Position numbers and translations under genes: made by a program. Source: Sphaerochaeta sp. Phil3 (GTDB lineage Bacteria > Spirochaetota > Spirochaetia > Sphaerochaetales > Sphaerochaetaceae). From it: a stretch of 64,000 nucleotides of DNA. How positions within the stretch are numbered: position 1 is the first letter of the stretch; each line of letters begins with the position of its first letter. Of the stretch, positions 55,177 through 64,000 are shown one piece after another. The stretch spans positions 1 to 64,000 of the forward strand of contig MSGT01000036.1 in the NCBI GenBank assembly GCA_001940825.1. The letters are read 5' to 3'. The notes below the pieces were generated by a model. It was not told where the DNA came from and ran no database searches. It saw only the letters and a list, made by a program, of their open reading frames with translations.

Positions 55177-56235
55177 TCACCTATTTCCTTGCTTTCTGAT
55201 ATACGCTGAGGTAGGGCCATTTCCAACTTTTTCAAGATAGCCACTTTTTACAAAACCAGAAAGCGCTCTCTCAACGGTTATCTTGCTTATATCTGGACAA
55301 ATCTCCATTATCTCCCTCTTTGTAATCGTACCAATACGACTGTCGATCAGCTTACGAATACGTTCTGGTTTTGACAGTCTCCTATCTTGAAGGAGATGAA
55401 CACGGTTTTCAAATTCTCCATATGCTCTTCCAAGGATTCCAAGGTAATACCTAACAAAGGACGTATAGTTGTTCTTATTTTCTTGCCAGTATAAAGAGCT
55501 TGATTCAAGAGCTTCGTAATAAGTCTCTTTGGTCTTTTCAATTAGCATTTCGATGCTAATGTATTTTCCTACGATATATCCTGCTCTGTACAGAAGAAGA
55601 AGTGTCAACAATCTGCTCATACGACCATTTCCATCATTAAAAGGATGAATACATAAGAAATCCAAAACAAACATCGGAATCAAAAGAATTTTGTCAAACC
55701 TATCCTCATTCCAAGCTTTTTGAAAGGAACTGCAGAGTTTTTCCATTGCATCTGCAGTCTGCCAAGCAGAAACTGGCACGAACCGTATCTTCGTATTCCC
55801 TCTTGAGTCGGTCTCAGTAATTACATTGTCGGAATTCTTATACTGCCCTCCGCTTGTACTATCCGAATACGAATATAATGTCTTATGCAATTGCAATATC
55901 ATATTAGGTCTTGGCTCTATGTAATCATAGTTCTCATGGATAATAGTTAAAACTTCGCGGTAACCTGAAATCTCCTCTTCGCTGCGGTTTCTAGGCTCTG
56001 TCTTTTTTGTGACAAGTTCCTCAAGCCTCTTATCGGAAGTATAGATTCCCTCTATTCTATTCGAAGCACCTGTACTCTGGATCTTCGCAATTTCAAGTAG
56101 AGATTTGAGATCGTCTACATTAGCCTCAAGAAACAAATCCTGTTTGCCTTTGTGTTCATGGAGTGCAGCAATAGCTTTTACTATTTCTGGAGAAAGCAAC
56201 CGCTCTGGAATCTTTTCGAAATCATAGTCATGCAT
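55177..56235 (-). CDS. Fic family protein (AMP-transferase type)
   Basis: 352 aa. Fic core HPFNDGNGR at 197-205 with catalytic His197. An N-terminal inhibitory motif S-x-x-x-E-G (Ser58 to Gly63) fits a class II, self-inhibited Fic. A C-terminal winged helix (TKREIMEICPDISKITVERA) follows. Fic enzymes usually transfer AMP to protein hydroxyls; target unknown. GGAG is 5 bases before the ATG. Confidence 0.92.
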   Translation of the reverse strand: MHDYDFEKIPERLLSPEIVKAIAALHEHKGKQDLFLEANVDDLKSLLEIAKIQSTGASNRIEGIYTSDKRLEELVTKKTEPRNRSEEEISGYREVLTIIHENYDYIEPRPNMILQLHKTLYSYSDSTSGGQYKNSDNVITETDSRGNTKIRFVPVSAWQTADAMEKLCSSFQKAWNEDRFDKILLIPMFVLDFLCIHPFNDGNGRMSRLLTLLLLYRAGYIVGKYISIEMLIEKTKETYYEALESSSLYWQENKNNYTSFVRYYLGILGRAYGEFENRVHLLQDRRLSKPERIRKLIDSRIGTITKREIMEICPDISKITVERALSGFVKSGYLEKVGNGPTSAYIRKQGNR

Positions 56236-56384
56236 AAAAACTCCATCATTTTAAAATCATCTACCTCATTTTACCTTAAAATGATGCAGATATCAAGTTC
56301 AATGATGTAGATATCGTTCTTAGAAGAGACATGCCAATTCACAGTATTCAAATGCCTGAAAAAGTTGAAACGGCCTTCTCTTCA

Positions 56385-56595
56385 TTACTCCAAATCCACG
56401 TAATCATGATTAGTCTTGAAGAATGAAGAACGCCCGTTTCCACTCTTTTCCAAATACCCATGGTCTACAAGATTGCCGAGTACCCTTTTTCTAAAATAGC
56501 TGGGTATGTTCATATACTGCTTCAAAGCAACTTCAAAGTCAACTTCAAACCAACTTCATTAACTACTTCAAAGTAACTTCATGAAAACTTCAGAG
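56385..56595 (-). pseudogene. Decayed gene end with seven 11-12 bp repeats
   Basis: On the minus strand TGAAG units begin at 7 positions spaced 11 or 12 bases (plus-strand CTTCA at 56520, 56531, 56543, 56554, 56566, 56577, 56588). They lead into MNIPSYFRKRVLGNLVDHGY, LEKSGNGRSSFF and a stop, the winged helix of an AlbA_2-like protein. No N-terminal domain remains. This accounts for most of the 403-bp gap upstream of the AAA ATPase gene's end. Confidence 0.6.
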
Positions 56596-56638
56596 AGGTT
56601 AATTTTGATGTGTTCCTAGAAAAATCTTTATGTCCAAC

Positions 56639-58000
56639 CTATATGTCCCTTAGACTTGTTTCAACTGGTTTTGGCAAGTCCATGTCATTGTTTCTTATGA
56701 ACATGGTCATATATATTGGAAGGTAATATACTGGGCCATTCGTCTTGATGTTATCGTTGCAAAGCACATAGGCCTTCTTTATTTCATATTCGGGATTGGA
56801 CATTATATTATTCAATGCCGAATGAACCTGATAATCCTTTCCTGATTTGACTTCAATTGGAATCACTTGGAAGTCTTTCTCGATGACAAAATCCACTTCA
56901 CCTTGTTTCTTGCTGTTGAAATAATAGCCATTGAACCCATGGGAGTGGAGTTCTTGGGCAACGAAGTTTTCATACATGGCACCGCAGTTTACGTTGACAT
57001 TCCCTCCAAGCAATGAGAGTACAGCACCTTTACCATATTGCGTTGTCAGAAGACCCACATCAGACATGAACAACTTGAACAGATTCGCCTTTTCGTTCAA
57101 CAGCAGAGGAATACGAGGTTCAGTTATGTTGTATACAGGAATCGCTACTCCTGCATTCACAAGCCACTCAAAGCTCGCATCGTATTTCTCAGGTCTGAAA
57201 TTTCTGTCAAGATCATTGAAAACATACCTTTTGTTCTTGGAATCCAGCTCTGCCGGAATTAGATCGTATACCTTTCTAAGTTTCAAACGTCTGTCTTCCG
57301 TTTCATACTTTGAAAAATCGTTGATATAACCAGGAATTATTGAATTGTGAATCTCCATGACTTTGTTGAAATCGGATTCATCAACAAAACTCTGAACCGC
57401 TGCAGGCATACCACCAACAATCATATAGTTACGAAAACCGTTCATAAGACGTAGATGGATTGAGTTCGCTACAGGTACGGATTTCTCGAACGAAGAATGC
57501 AGCATTTCAAACGCATCTTCAGAAAGGCCCATGGCAATGTAGAATTCTTCAAGATCCATTGGATACATTTCAATCGAACGCATGTACCCAACAGGTGTAG
57601 ACCTAATGCCCTTCAGTTCCACTCCCAAAAGGGAACCACTTAGGATGTATCTGAAAGATCCTTCCTCTACAAGGAACTTGATGAGGGTGGCAATGTCTTT
57701 GTATTCCTGTATCTCATCGAAAAAGATGAAAGTCTCCCCTTTTATCAGAGGTTTCTCAGAGAAGATTGAAAGCCTGGTAAGTATTTCTGAGATACCCATT
57801 CCTTCAAGCTCTTTGAACATATTGGGAATTTCCGGACGCTCAATGAAATTGAACTCAATATAGTTCTTTTTGCTTTCTTCAAGACATTTCCTTATCAGGT
57901 AGGTTTTTCCAGTTTGGCGTACACCTGTAACCAGGAGTGCATTCCTTTCTTTTGAATCAATCCACCTTGCAATGTCTTCTGAGCGTTTTCTGTAGAGCAT
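56639..58000 (-). CDS. AAA ATPase with DUF4143 nuclease-like domain
   Basis: 453 aa. Walker A GVRQTGKT (26-33), Walker B FIFFDEIQEY with Asp95-Glu96, sensor ILSGSLLG, and a C-terminal DUF4143 with a PD-(D/E)xK pattern (GEVDFVI, IPIEVKSG). GGAGG precedes the ATG. A widespread family of unknown role, common in accessory regions. Related in plan, not in close sequence, to the ATPase at 35.7-37.5 kb. Confidence 0.88.
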   Translation of the reverse strand: MLYRKRSEDIARWIDSKERNALLVTGVRQTGKTYLIRKCLEESKKNYIEFNFIERPEIPNMFKELEGMGISEILTRLSIFSEKPLIKGETFIFFDEIQEYKDIATLIKFLVEEGSFRYILSGSLLGVELKGIRSTPVGYMRSIEMYPMDLEEFYIAMGLSEDAFEMLHSSFEKSVPVANSIHLRLMNGFRNYMIVGGMPAAVQSFVDESDFNKVMEIHNSIIPGYINDFSKYETEDRRLKLRKVYDLIPAELDSKNKRYVFNDLDRNFRPEKYDASFEWLVNAGVAIPVYNITEPRIPLLLNEKANLFKLFMSDVGLLTTQYGKGAVLSLLGGNVNVNCGAMYENFVAQELHSHGFNGYYFNSKKQGEVDFVIEKDFQVIPIEVKSGKDYQVHSALNNIMSNPEYEIKKAYVLCNDNIKTNGPVYYLPIYMTMFIRNNDMDLPKPVETSLRDI

Positions 58001-58750
58001 ATTTCCTCCAAGGCTATATCAATACTTGGATTCTACCACATTTCAGCACGTTTTCCATAGGAAAAAGGTGTCAAAACAGCACGTTTTCCAAAAAACTATA
58101 CAGCAATCATGAGAACCTATAGTATTTTTCCGACGATTGGCGAAATATTTTTCCGACGTTTGGCGATTGTTTGTTACATCAGTCAAAGAGAGAAAGAAAA
58201 CACTGCTTTCAATTTGATTGAAACATACATTTTGAAACATACATTCTCAAAAGCATCCCTCTCCAAATTGACAGGCTTTGCGAGCTGATATTCTGATGCC
58301 AAAACCTTTAGTTTCAACCACCAAGAAATCCTTTATTGTGAGGTGAAACAGTAGTTTTAGGTGTTCACCTCAAAATAAAGACACAGCCAGTCATCACAGT
58401 CATCAATGCAAGACCAATCACCATAGGGGACTTGTCTCCATCGGATTCAACTTTTTGAAACTCACAGGGTTGAACCATCCAACGACTCATTTGACCGTTC
58501 ATTGTCGTGTACATCACCTATTACCCTCATAATCTGCAATGTAATACGGATACTGCATCAGGTATGGACATGCTGTTTTTTCCACATCTTGCATGCTATA
58601 ATACCTTTAACCGAGTGCGAAAAAAGAGAATAAATGCTAGTAAACTACAAAAGCTGTTTTATCTGATAATCGATACTAGGGGATTGATACAAAAGATATG
58701 GACAATTGGACAAATGCTAAAATATACGGTTTTATATGGAGCTTTTTCTT
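58001..58750. other. Gene-poor stretch with short direct repeats
   Basis: No convincing gene. Direct repeats: TATTTTTCCGACG..TTGGCGA at 58123-58143 and 58146-58166 (23-bp period), AGCACGTTTTCC twice near 58045 and 58076, and GAAACATACATT twice near 58225. On the minus strand the 23-bp units read RQSSEKY-like sequence and may be another eroded linker repeat. Confidence 0.45.
58594..58602 (+). promoter_or_regulatory. Extended -10 promoter upstream of rhuM-like gene
   Basis: TGC-TATAAT (TATAAT 58597-58602), start predicted near 58609, about 140 bases before the coding start. No clear -35. Confidence 0.45.
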
Positions 58751-59728
58751 ATGAACGATAATAATTTGATGATTTACCAAGATGAGAATGGGATTACGAA
58801 GGTCTCCGTCCGTTTCTCCAATGAAGATATCTGGGTCACACAACAACAGCTTGCTGAAGTTTATGACACCACACAGCAGAACATAAGCCAGCACATTGAT
58901 GGCATATACAAGGATGGAGAGCTTGTACAGGAGGCAACCAACAAGAAATTCTTGTTGGTTCGCACCGAGGGAAATAGACAAGTAAGACGAAATATAGACC
59001 ACTACAATCTGGATATGATTATCGCTATCGGATACCGCGTGCAGTCACAGATTGCGACCCGCTTCCGTATATGGGCAACAGAAAGACTGCATGAGTATAT
59101 CCAAAAAGGCTTTACCATGGACGATGACCGTTTGAAGAACGGCGGTTCACGCTATTTCAGAGAGCTGTTGCAACGCATCAGAGATATTCGTTCTTCTGAA
59201 CGCAACTTTTATCAACAGGTGACAGACATCTATGCCACTGCCACGGATTATGATCCGAGATCGGATTTGACGAAAGCTTTCTTTGCTACAGTGCAAAACA
59301 AACTCCATTACGCCGTTCACGAACACACGGCGGCAGAAATTGTCTATGACAGAGTGAATAGGGAAAAGCCCTTTGTAGGTATGACCAATTTCAAGGGCAA
59401 CTATATTACCAAAGATGACGTGAAGATTGCAAAAAACTATCTCTCTGAAATAGAACTGCAACGGCTCAATCTGCTTGTTTCGCAATTTCTCGATTTTGCG
59501 GAATTGCAAGCTTTGGAACAGATACCCATGACCATGCAGAACTGGATTGACGCTCTTGATAATCAGATTGTATCGAACAGAAGAAAACTGTTGGAAGGCA
59601 AAGGTCGAATTTCCCACAAGCAAGCCGTTGAAAAAGATGAAAAGGAATTCGAAATATATCGGGCAAGAGAGATGAAACAACTCGAAAGTGACTTTGACCG
59701 TGCTGTTAAATTGCTACAGCAGCAATAG
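58751..59728 (+). CDS. RhuM family protein
   Basis: 325 aa. N-terminal VSVRFSNEDIWVTQQQLAEV and HIDGIYKDGEL, then RNIDHYNLDMIIAIGYRVQS, are the conserved block of the RhuM virulence-associated family (first noted on Salmonella SPI-3). Biochemical role unknown; often seen on islands and next to toxin-antitoxin or defence genes. Start at 58751 is preferred to 58736 for GGAG 9 bases upstream. Coding style differs from neighbours, consistent with transfer (inference). Confidence 0.9.
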   Translation: MNDNNLMIYQDENGITKVSVRFSNEDIWVTQQQLAEVYDTTQQNISQHIDGIYKDGELVQEATNKKFLLVRTEGNRQVRRNIDHYNLDMIIAIGYRVQSQIATRFRIWATERLHEYIQKGFTMDDDRLKNGGSRYFRELLQRIRDIRSSERNFYQQVTDIYATATDYDPRSDLTKAFFATVQNKLHYAVHEHTAAEIVYDRVNREKPFVGMTNFKGNYITKDDVKIAKNYLSEIELQRLNLLVSQFLDFAELQALEQIPMTMQNWIDALDNQIVSNRRKLLEGKGRISHKQAVEKDEKEFEIYRAREMKQLESDFDRAVKLLQQQ

Positions 59729-59794
59729 CAACTTGAAAGTTTTAACACGATTCTTTCCTCTGCCAGAGTAAAAGGAACTCCATAGGAAGCAAAC

Positions 59795-60667
59795 TCAGAA
59801 ACTGAACCCAAACGCAACACCCGTTGGGGAAATGCCAAATGAAGCGGTATTCGAATTAGCACTCGAAGAAGAATTGGAAGAACCAGAAGCTCCACCAAGA
59901 GACCCAAGGTGCAGCAATGGAACTGCAACTCCGCAGGCGGCGCCAATTAGGGCACCTACGAGGACATCGGTTATATAATGGTTCCCACTCAGGACACGGG
60001 AGGTCGCAACACCAAGAGCAACGGCATAGGAGCCAATGCAGACGGGAAGCCGCCAAGGGGAAGCAGAATCGTCAAAACCCATCACCATGGTGAGGAACGT
60101 TGCACTTGCGAATGCAAGCGCAGTGTGTCCAGAGGGGAAGGACCGGCAATAATCTCCGTTGGAGAACTCTTCAGCAGGTGCTCCACTGCCATAGACGTAG
60201 GGACGCTCCCTCACAACAAGGTTCTTTGCAAGCTCTTTTAGCCCGTATGTCATGGCGACGGTTTCAAAATACATGAGACCATAGCCCCACATTGCATCGC
60301 CTTTGAGCAACGAGTATACACAAGGAACGGCAAGAACACCTATAGTTGCAAAGGTGCTGACTTTATCCACCACCCCGTTGTAACCAAAGACGGCGATTCC
60401 ATCCAGGAAATTCAAATCCTCAAAGGCAACAGCAGGAACACCGGAATAGACAGGAAAAGACGACTGCTTCTCCCACACAAGGTTTCCACCTACAAGAGCC
60501 AGCGAGCCAACCCCAAGGGAAACATCCAACGAAGTTGAAACCCCAAAGGACGACTGGGAAGCAGCTACCAATGACAGACCTGCAACAACAACGAAAAAGA
60601 TGGCGATGCCACGTTTGAAAACAGAACTCACTGGGCATCCACCTGCGCAAGACATGTCTCCATCCAT
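59795..60667 (-). CDS. PAP2 family membrane phosphatase
   Basis: 290 aa, membrane protein. All three PAP2 motifs are present: K148-x6-R155-P156, PSGH at 178-181, and SR-x5-H-x3-D (Arg224, His230, Asp234). Such enzymes dephosphorylate lipid pyrophosphates such as undecaprenyl-PP or phosphatidic acid. The C-terminus is Ser/Asn-rich (SGSSNSSSSANSN). ATG at 60667 overlaps the upstream gene by 40 bases, with GAAGGA nearby. Confidence 0.9.
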   Translation of the reverse strand: MDGDMSCAGGCPVSSVFKRGIAIFFVVVAGLSLVAASQSSFGVSTSLDVSLGVGSLALVGGNLVWEKQSSFPVYSGVPAVAFEDLNFLDGIAVFGYNGVVDKVSTFATIGVLAVPCVYSLLKGDAMWGYGLMYFETVAMTYGLKELAKNLVVRERPYVYGSGAPAEEFSNGDYCRSFPSGHTALAFASATFLTMVMGFDDSASPWRLPVCIGSYAVALGVATSRVLSGNHYITDVLVGALIGAACGVAVPLLHLGSLGGASGSSNSSSSANSNTASFGISPTGVAFGFSF

Positions 60668-61446
60668 TCCTTCAATGCGGTGACCCTGCGAAGGAACGCA
60701 CTTGGAAGATCAACCGTTATGAAAAGGACTTTGACCTGAGGGTCTCGGTCCGATATCTTGGCCATTGCATTGAGAAGGATGCCTTCTTCAGTGAGATATG
60801 TATCAAGATACATGTGAAGCTGTCCCTCCTTCACGCACGTGAAGCCCATGAACTTGAGGGCGGTCACATTGTTCAGGCTAAGGAATATCTCGTCTTCGTC
60901 TATGGTGAAATCATGCTTGTAGATATTGCCTCCAAACGTGGAGTCCTTTTGGTAGCAGTAGCTCTCTATGGAAGAAGGGAGCTCTGTAACCACGGGGTCG
61001 TCTATCTTTGACTTCCAGTCCGATGGATCCGAGAGGTACCATGAGCGGTCGAACAGGATCTTAGGCTTGTCCCCTGCACGATGCGAGATGTAGGTGATGC
61101 CCTCCTGGGTGGAGACGCTTCTCATTAAATTGAGAAGAGCAATCTGAACCTCTTCCTGAGACATGCCCTCCCAAGCCTTTGGATATGGAAGAAGGACCGT
61201 AAGGTTCTCTGAAAAACCATTTGTAGCGGCCTTTGCTTCCTTCACAGAACCCTCGAAAACGGACCCAGCAGGGCTCACGTTGCCCATGTCGGCACCGCCA
61301 AGGGTGGAGGTCTCCACTATCTCCCCTGCCAAAAGAGCATCAAGCTGCCCATGGGATGCAGTAGGAAGCACATTGGACAACCCTGCGGCAGCAAAGACGG
61401 TAGAACAGAATACAACAAAAAAAACAAAAACTATAGCTTTCTTCAT
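60628..61446 (-). CDS. Exported protein of unknown function
   Basis: 272 aa. Signal peptide MKKAIVFVFFVVFCSTVFAA; mature part soluble, with NLTVLLPYPKAWEGMSQEEV and ESYCYQKDSTFGG. Not recognised. Start at 61446 chosen since the preceding ATG (61461) adds only five residues ahead of a normal signal peptide. Lies 25 bases after the sugar-transferase stop, likely same operon. Confidence 0.75.
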   Translation of the reverse strand: MKKAIVFVFFVVFCSTVFAAAGLSNVLPTASHGQLDALLAGEIVETSTLGGADMGNVSPAGSVFEGSVKEAKAATNGFSENLTVLLPYPKAWEGMSQEEVQIALLNLMRSVSTQEGITYISHRAGDKPKILFDRSWYLSDPSDWKSKIDDPVVTELPSSIESYCYQKDSTFGGNIYKHDFTIDEDEIFLSLNNVTALKFMGFTCVKEGQLHMYLDTYLTEEGILLNAMAKISDRDPQVKVLFITVDLPSAFLRRVTALKEWMETCLAQVDAQ

Positions 61447-61471
61447 TCTAAAAATTCCCATTAACCGCTTA

Positions 61472-62863
61472 TCAATAAGCGTTCTTGTTGATGAATCCCT
61501 TCAGGAAGGTGAAGATTACAATCTTCATGTCAAACCCAAAGCTCCAGTTGCGAATATAATACAAATCGTAGTCGATGCGTTTTTCAATGGAGGTGTTGCC
61601 TCTAAGGCCGTTCACCTGCGCCCAGCCCGATATCCCAGCCTTCATCTTATGACGCATATTATAGCCGGGAATGGTCTTTATGAACCGTTCTTCAAGCTCA
61701 GGTCGTTCAGGCCGAGGCCCTATGAGGCTCATCGAACCTCCTATCACATTGAAGAACTGGGGAATCTCGTCCAAGCTGGTCTTTCTCAGGAACTTTCCAA
61801 TCTTGGTAACACGGGGGTCGTTTTCAGGAGTGAGGTGGGGGTCTCCTTCAGGCATGTCTATCCGCATTGAGCGGAATTTGAGCATCTCGAACACCTTGCC
61901 GTCACGGGTCACCCTCTTTTGCCTAAAGAACACGGGTCCTTTGGACGTCGTCTTGACCAGTATGGAAATAAACAGAAAAAGCGGCGACAGAAGCAAGACC
62001 CCAAGGGAACAAGAAACAACGTCGAACGTCCTTTTGAAGATACGCCCCAACGGCGACATTTCAAACGAGTTTATGCCAATGATTGGAATGCCTCTGTACA
62101 TTGAAAGCTCCGTTCCAACGTATGACTTTGGAATGGATGGAATGAGAAACACCTTTTGTCCAAACAGATCCAGGCTCTCGTTCAATATCCTTTGGGAGTC
62201 CGTGTAGGACATCTCGGAGGTTGAGATCACAACGATATCGGCCTTGGATTTTGATACGGCTTCCTTGAGGGATGCAGCCTGCACCTGCGCAATGCCGTCT
62301 ATTGTCCTGCCCTGTCCAAAGTATTGGCCTTCCACGGTGCGTCCGTCCGTGTCGTCATGTGTAACGGCGCTGCAGTATTCTTCAATCGAGGAGCCGGAAC
62401 CTACGAGAAGGATTCTCTGGTAGAAAAGCCCCCTCTTCCCCCTCTCCTTGAACCGTTTTTCGAACGATGCGTTTATGAGGCGTCTTGAGATGAGAAGGAA
62501 AAGGAAATGGAATGCAAAGAAGAGAAGCAGTGCCAGACGGCTTACCTTTTCGACGAACAGGTAGTAGTAGACGCACACGAAAAGCAGGAACACATACAAA
62601 GAGACCTTGAAGATATTGCTGGCTTCCTTTGCGAATGTACTTATCTCGTTGCAGGAATACAGGCCCTGCCTATTGCAGAAGAACAATGTGAACGCGCATG
62701 CGAACACAGCAAGGACCGCGAACAGCTCAATAGGCTTCCCTCTGCCTCCGGGAAGGACGTAGAACCTCAAGAAGAAAGCCAATGCCCAAGCGAGTATTGT
62801 GGCGAGTATGTCTGAGAAGATACGCAGGCCAAGTATCCTTTTCCTATAGTCCTTAATTCTCAA
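61472..62863 (-). CDS. Polyprenyl glycosylphosphotransferase (WbaP/WcaJ-like), TTG start
   Basis: 463 aa. Four N-terminal membrane segments, a CoA-binding-like domain with LLVGSGSS near residue 155, a fifth membrane segment near 285, then the bacterial sugar transferase domain (GPVFFRQKRVTRDGKVFEML, RKTSLDEIPQFFNVIGGSMS). It loads sugar-1-phosphate on undecaprenyl phosphate, the first step of glycan assembly, and may prime the glycan made at 37-55 kb. TTG at 62863 has GGAGG 6 bases upstream. Confidence 0.92.
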   Translation of the reverse strand: MRIKDYRKRILGLRIFSDILATILAWALAFFLRFYVLPGGRGKPIELFAVLAVFACAFTLFFCNRQGLYSCNEISTFAKEASNIFKVSLYVFLLFVCVYYYLFVEKVSRLALLLFFAFHFLFLLISRRLINASFEKRFKERGKRGLFYQRILLVGSGSSIEEYCSAVTHDDTDGRTVEGQYFGQGRTIDGIAQVQAASLKEAVSKSKADIVVISTSEMSYTDSQRILNESLDLFGQKVFLIPSIPKSYVGTELSMYRGIPIIGINSFEMSPLGRIFKRTFDVVSCSLGVLLLSPLFLFISILVKTTSKGPVFFRQKRVTRDGKVFEMLKFRSMRIDMPEGDPHLTPENDPRVTKIGKFLRKTSLDEIPQFFNVIGGSMSLIGPRPERPELEERFIKTIPGYNMRHKMKAGISGWAQVNGLRGNTSIEKRIDYDLYYIRNWSFGFDMKIVIFTFLKGFINKNAY

Positions 62864-62889
62864 AGAAAACCTCCGTTCTGCCCCTATAC

Positions 62890-62933
62890 CTTATATATCA
62901 ACTCTTGAACAAATGCAATCGAAAGCTTAAAAT
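62890..62933. promoter_or_regulatory. Overlapping divergent sigma70 promoters
   Basis: Rightward: TTGAAC (62905-62910), 17 bases, TAAAAT (62928-62933). Leftward: TTGCAT (62918-62913), 17 bases, TATAAG (62895-62890). The two overlap, so polymerase can occupy only one at a time. Confidence 0.6.
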
Positions 62934-62976
62934 GCACTCTGGATCATTTGGCAAATTTAGGGGAAAGGTAGTTAAC

Positions 62977-64000
62977 ATGAAACGTTTTATCATGACGACG
63001 CTTGTCGTGCTGTCTGCAATATCGGCTATATTCGCATCGACATACATCATAGACCGATACGACTTCAACTTCGAAGGCAAGACCGATGTTAATGAGGTGT
63101 ACAAATTCCTTGGTCTTTCAGACGGAGCTTCGTTTTCAAGCTATGAGGAGCTGCAGTCCCATGTGATCGCCAAGACACAAAAGCTTGTCAACGAACGGAT
63201 ATTCACCTCAGTGGACTATGACATCGTCGAAGGAGATGTCGTTGTGACAACCCCTGGGGATGAGACGGCAAACGAATACCACTATGTAGCAGTGTACTAT
63301 GTCAATGACAGAAGTCCATTCTTCATTTTCCCAACGCCAAAGTACGATTCCAACTACGGAGCAAAGATTGGGCTTAGAATAGACTCCAAGAACTTCGGAG
63401 GAAAGCTTGCAAAGTTCCAGATAAACGCAGACATGAAGCAGAACGACCACTCGTTCGAAAAAGCAGAGTACGGACTTGACTTCAATATCCTGGGCTATCC
63501 AATAGCGAGCTCAAAACTGGACACGACCCTCTCCTTCAAGTACGATGGAAGAACAGGGGGCCTCAACGGAACAACCTTGGGACTGTCATCGAAGCTTTCT
63601 GGAATCAAGGTCGCAAGCTTCAAAATGGATGCCTCCGCTTCTATTTCGTTCAAGGGAATTGAGAACTATACAGGTTCAGAGCTTGCACTAAGCACATACT
63701 TCTATGACATAAGGCTTGGGGACACTGTAGGGTTCAGCCTGTCGTCAGGAATCAAGTTCACACCAACGAAGAACGAGCTCTCTTCAATGGGATGCAACGA
63801 ATTCACATACACGGCAAGTCTTTCGAACCTGCTAAGTTCAATTGGAGGCGTCTCCCTTTCCCACAAGCTCACCTATGCTCCTAGAACGAAGACAACAACG
63901 ACAAACAACAGTCTCTCATACTATGGTTTGTCTTTGAGAGGAAAGCAGATATCCACAAGCCTTGGATTGGACACAACGAAAGTTGCAGACAATCCCAACA
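62977..64000 (+). CDS. POTRA-barrel outer-membrane protein (BamA/TamA-like), partial
   Basis: Signal peptide (1-19, ending AIFAS), one POTRA-like segment (RYDFNFEGKTDVNEVYKFLG, VIAKTQKLVNERIFTSVDYD), then beta-barrel strands to the window edge where the gene runs off. AAAGG precedes the ATG and a good promoter lies 37 bases upstream of that. Only one POTRA is seen, fewer than BamA's five. Confidence 0.7.
   Translation, partial: MKRFIMTTLVVLSAISAIFASTYIIDRYDFNFEGKTDVNEVYKFLGLSDGASFSSYEELQSHVIAKTQKLVNERIFTSVDYDIVEGDVVVTTPGDETANEYHYVAVYYVNDRSPFFIFPTPKYDSNYGAKIGLRIDSKNFGGKLAKFQINADMKQNDHSFEKAEYGLDFNILGYPIASSKLDTTLSFKYDGRTGGLNGTTLGLSSKLSGIKVASFKMDASASISFKGIENYTGSELALSTYFYDIRLGDTVGFSLSSGIKFTPTKNELSSMGCNEFTYTASLSNLLSSIGGVSLSHKLTYAPRTKTTTTNNSLSYYGLSLRGKQISTSLGLDTTKVADNPN

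Noticed and set aside
1..64000. tRNA, rRNA, CRISPR arrays, intact transposases
   Set aside because: No convincing tRNA arm pattern, spaced direct-repeat array or transposase-like protein was seen on reading.

Overview
The window looks like a chromosomal segment of a spirochaete-type diderm bacterium. This is inferred from gene content, since there is no rRNA in the window: LptC-LptA-LptB next to rpoN, a patatin fused to an outer-membrane barrel, BspA-like and Wzi-like surface proteins, and TIGR00282-type phosphoesterase. Gene starts mostly carry a clear AGGAG Shine-Dalgarno sequence. TTG or GTG starts are used several times, and a handful of genes instead have a sigma70-like -10 box ending 6 to 8 bases before the ATG, which predicts leaderless mRNA. 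No tRNA, rRNA, CRISPR or intact insertion sequence was seen.

Layout. 0.1-6.3 kb (minus): an oligopeptide ABC importer, oppB-C-D-F-A; its binding protein OppA appears to be circularly permuted. 6.4-11 kb: MarR-regulated MATE pump, HAD phosphatase, and a TetR / kinase-like / membrane-protein trio. 11-13 kb: a gene-poor stretch with degenerate structured repeats, apt, and a candidate small RNA carrying two anti-Shine-Dalgarno motifs. 13-21 kb: GtrA protein, patatin-barrel protein, L-serine dehydratase, SDR oxidoreductase and two overlapping MATE genes. 21-23 kb: a BspA-like lipoprotein whose signal peptide and body are separated by a nine-base C tract (phase OFF as sequenced), then an RseC-NUDIX fusion. 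23.7-31.7 kb: a core block (phosphoesterase, lptC-lptA-lptB, rpoN, holA, lexA, M18 aminopeptidase, hpf).

31.8-37.5 kb is accessory: two AlbA_2-type ATP-binding proteins with 11-12 bp minisatellites, debris of related genes, and an AAA ATPase. 37.6-55.1 kb is a surface-glycan region: three glycosyltransferases, a TupA-like ATP-grasp protein, three Wzi-like outer-membrane proteins (two frameshifted, one of these at a seven-G tract), flippase, EpsG-like polymerase, and a phosphorylcholine set (LicD, BCCT transporter, LicC, and a wHTH-LicC-LicA fusion). 55.2-59.7 kb is a second accessory stretch (Fic, AAA/DUF4143 ATPase, RhuM, and another decayed minisatellite gene). 59.8-64 kb returns to envelope genes (PAP2 phosphatase, a polyprenyl-phosphate sugar transferase that could prime the glycan, and a partial POTRA/barrel protein).

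How it fits together (inference): choline enters by BCCT, is phosphorylated by the LicA domain, activated to CDP-choline by LicC, and placed by LicD on a glycan built by the glycosyltransferases, polymerised by the EpsG-like protein, flipped by the Wzx-like protein and held at the surface with Wzi-like barrels. Homopolymer tracts in one Wzi-like gene and in the BspA-like lipoprotein gene would allow surface phase variation.
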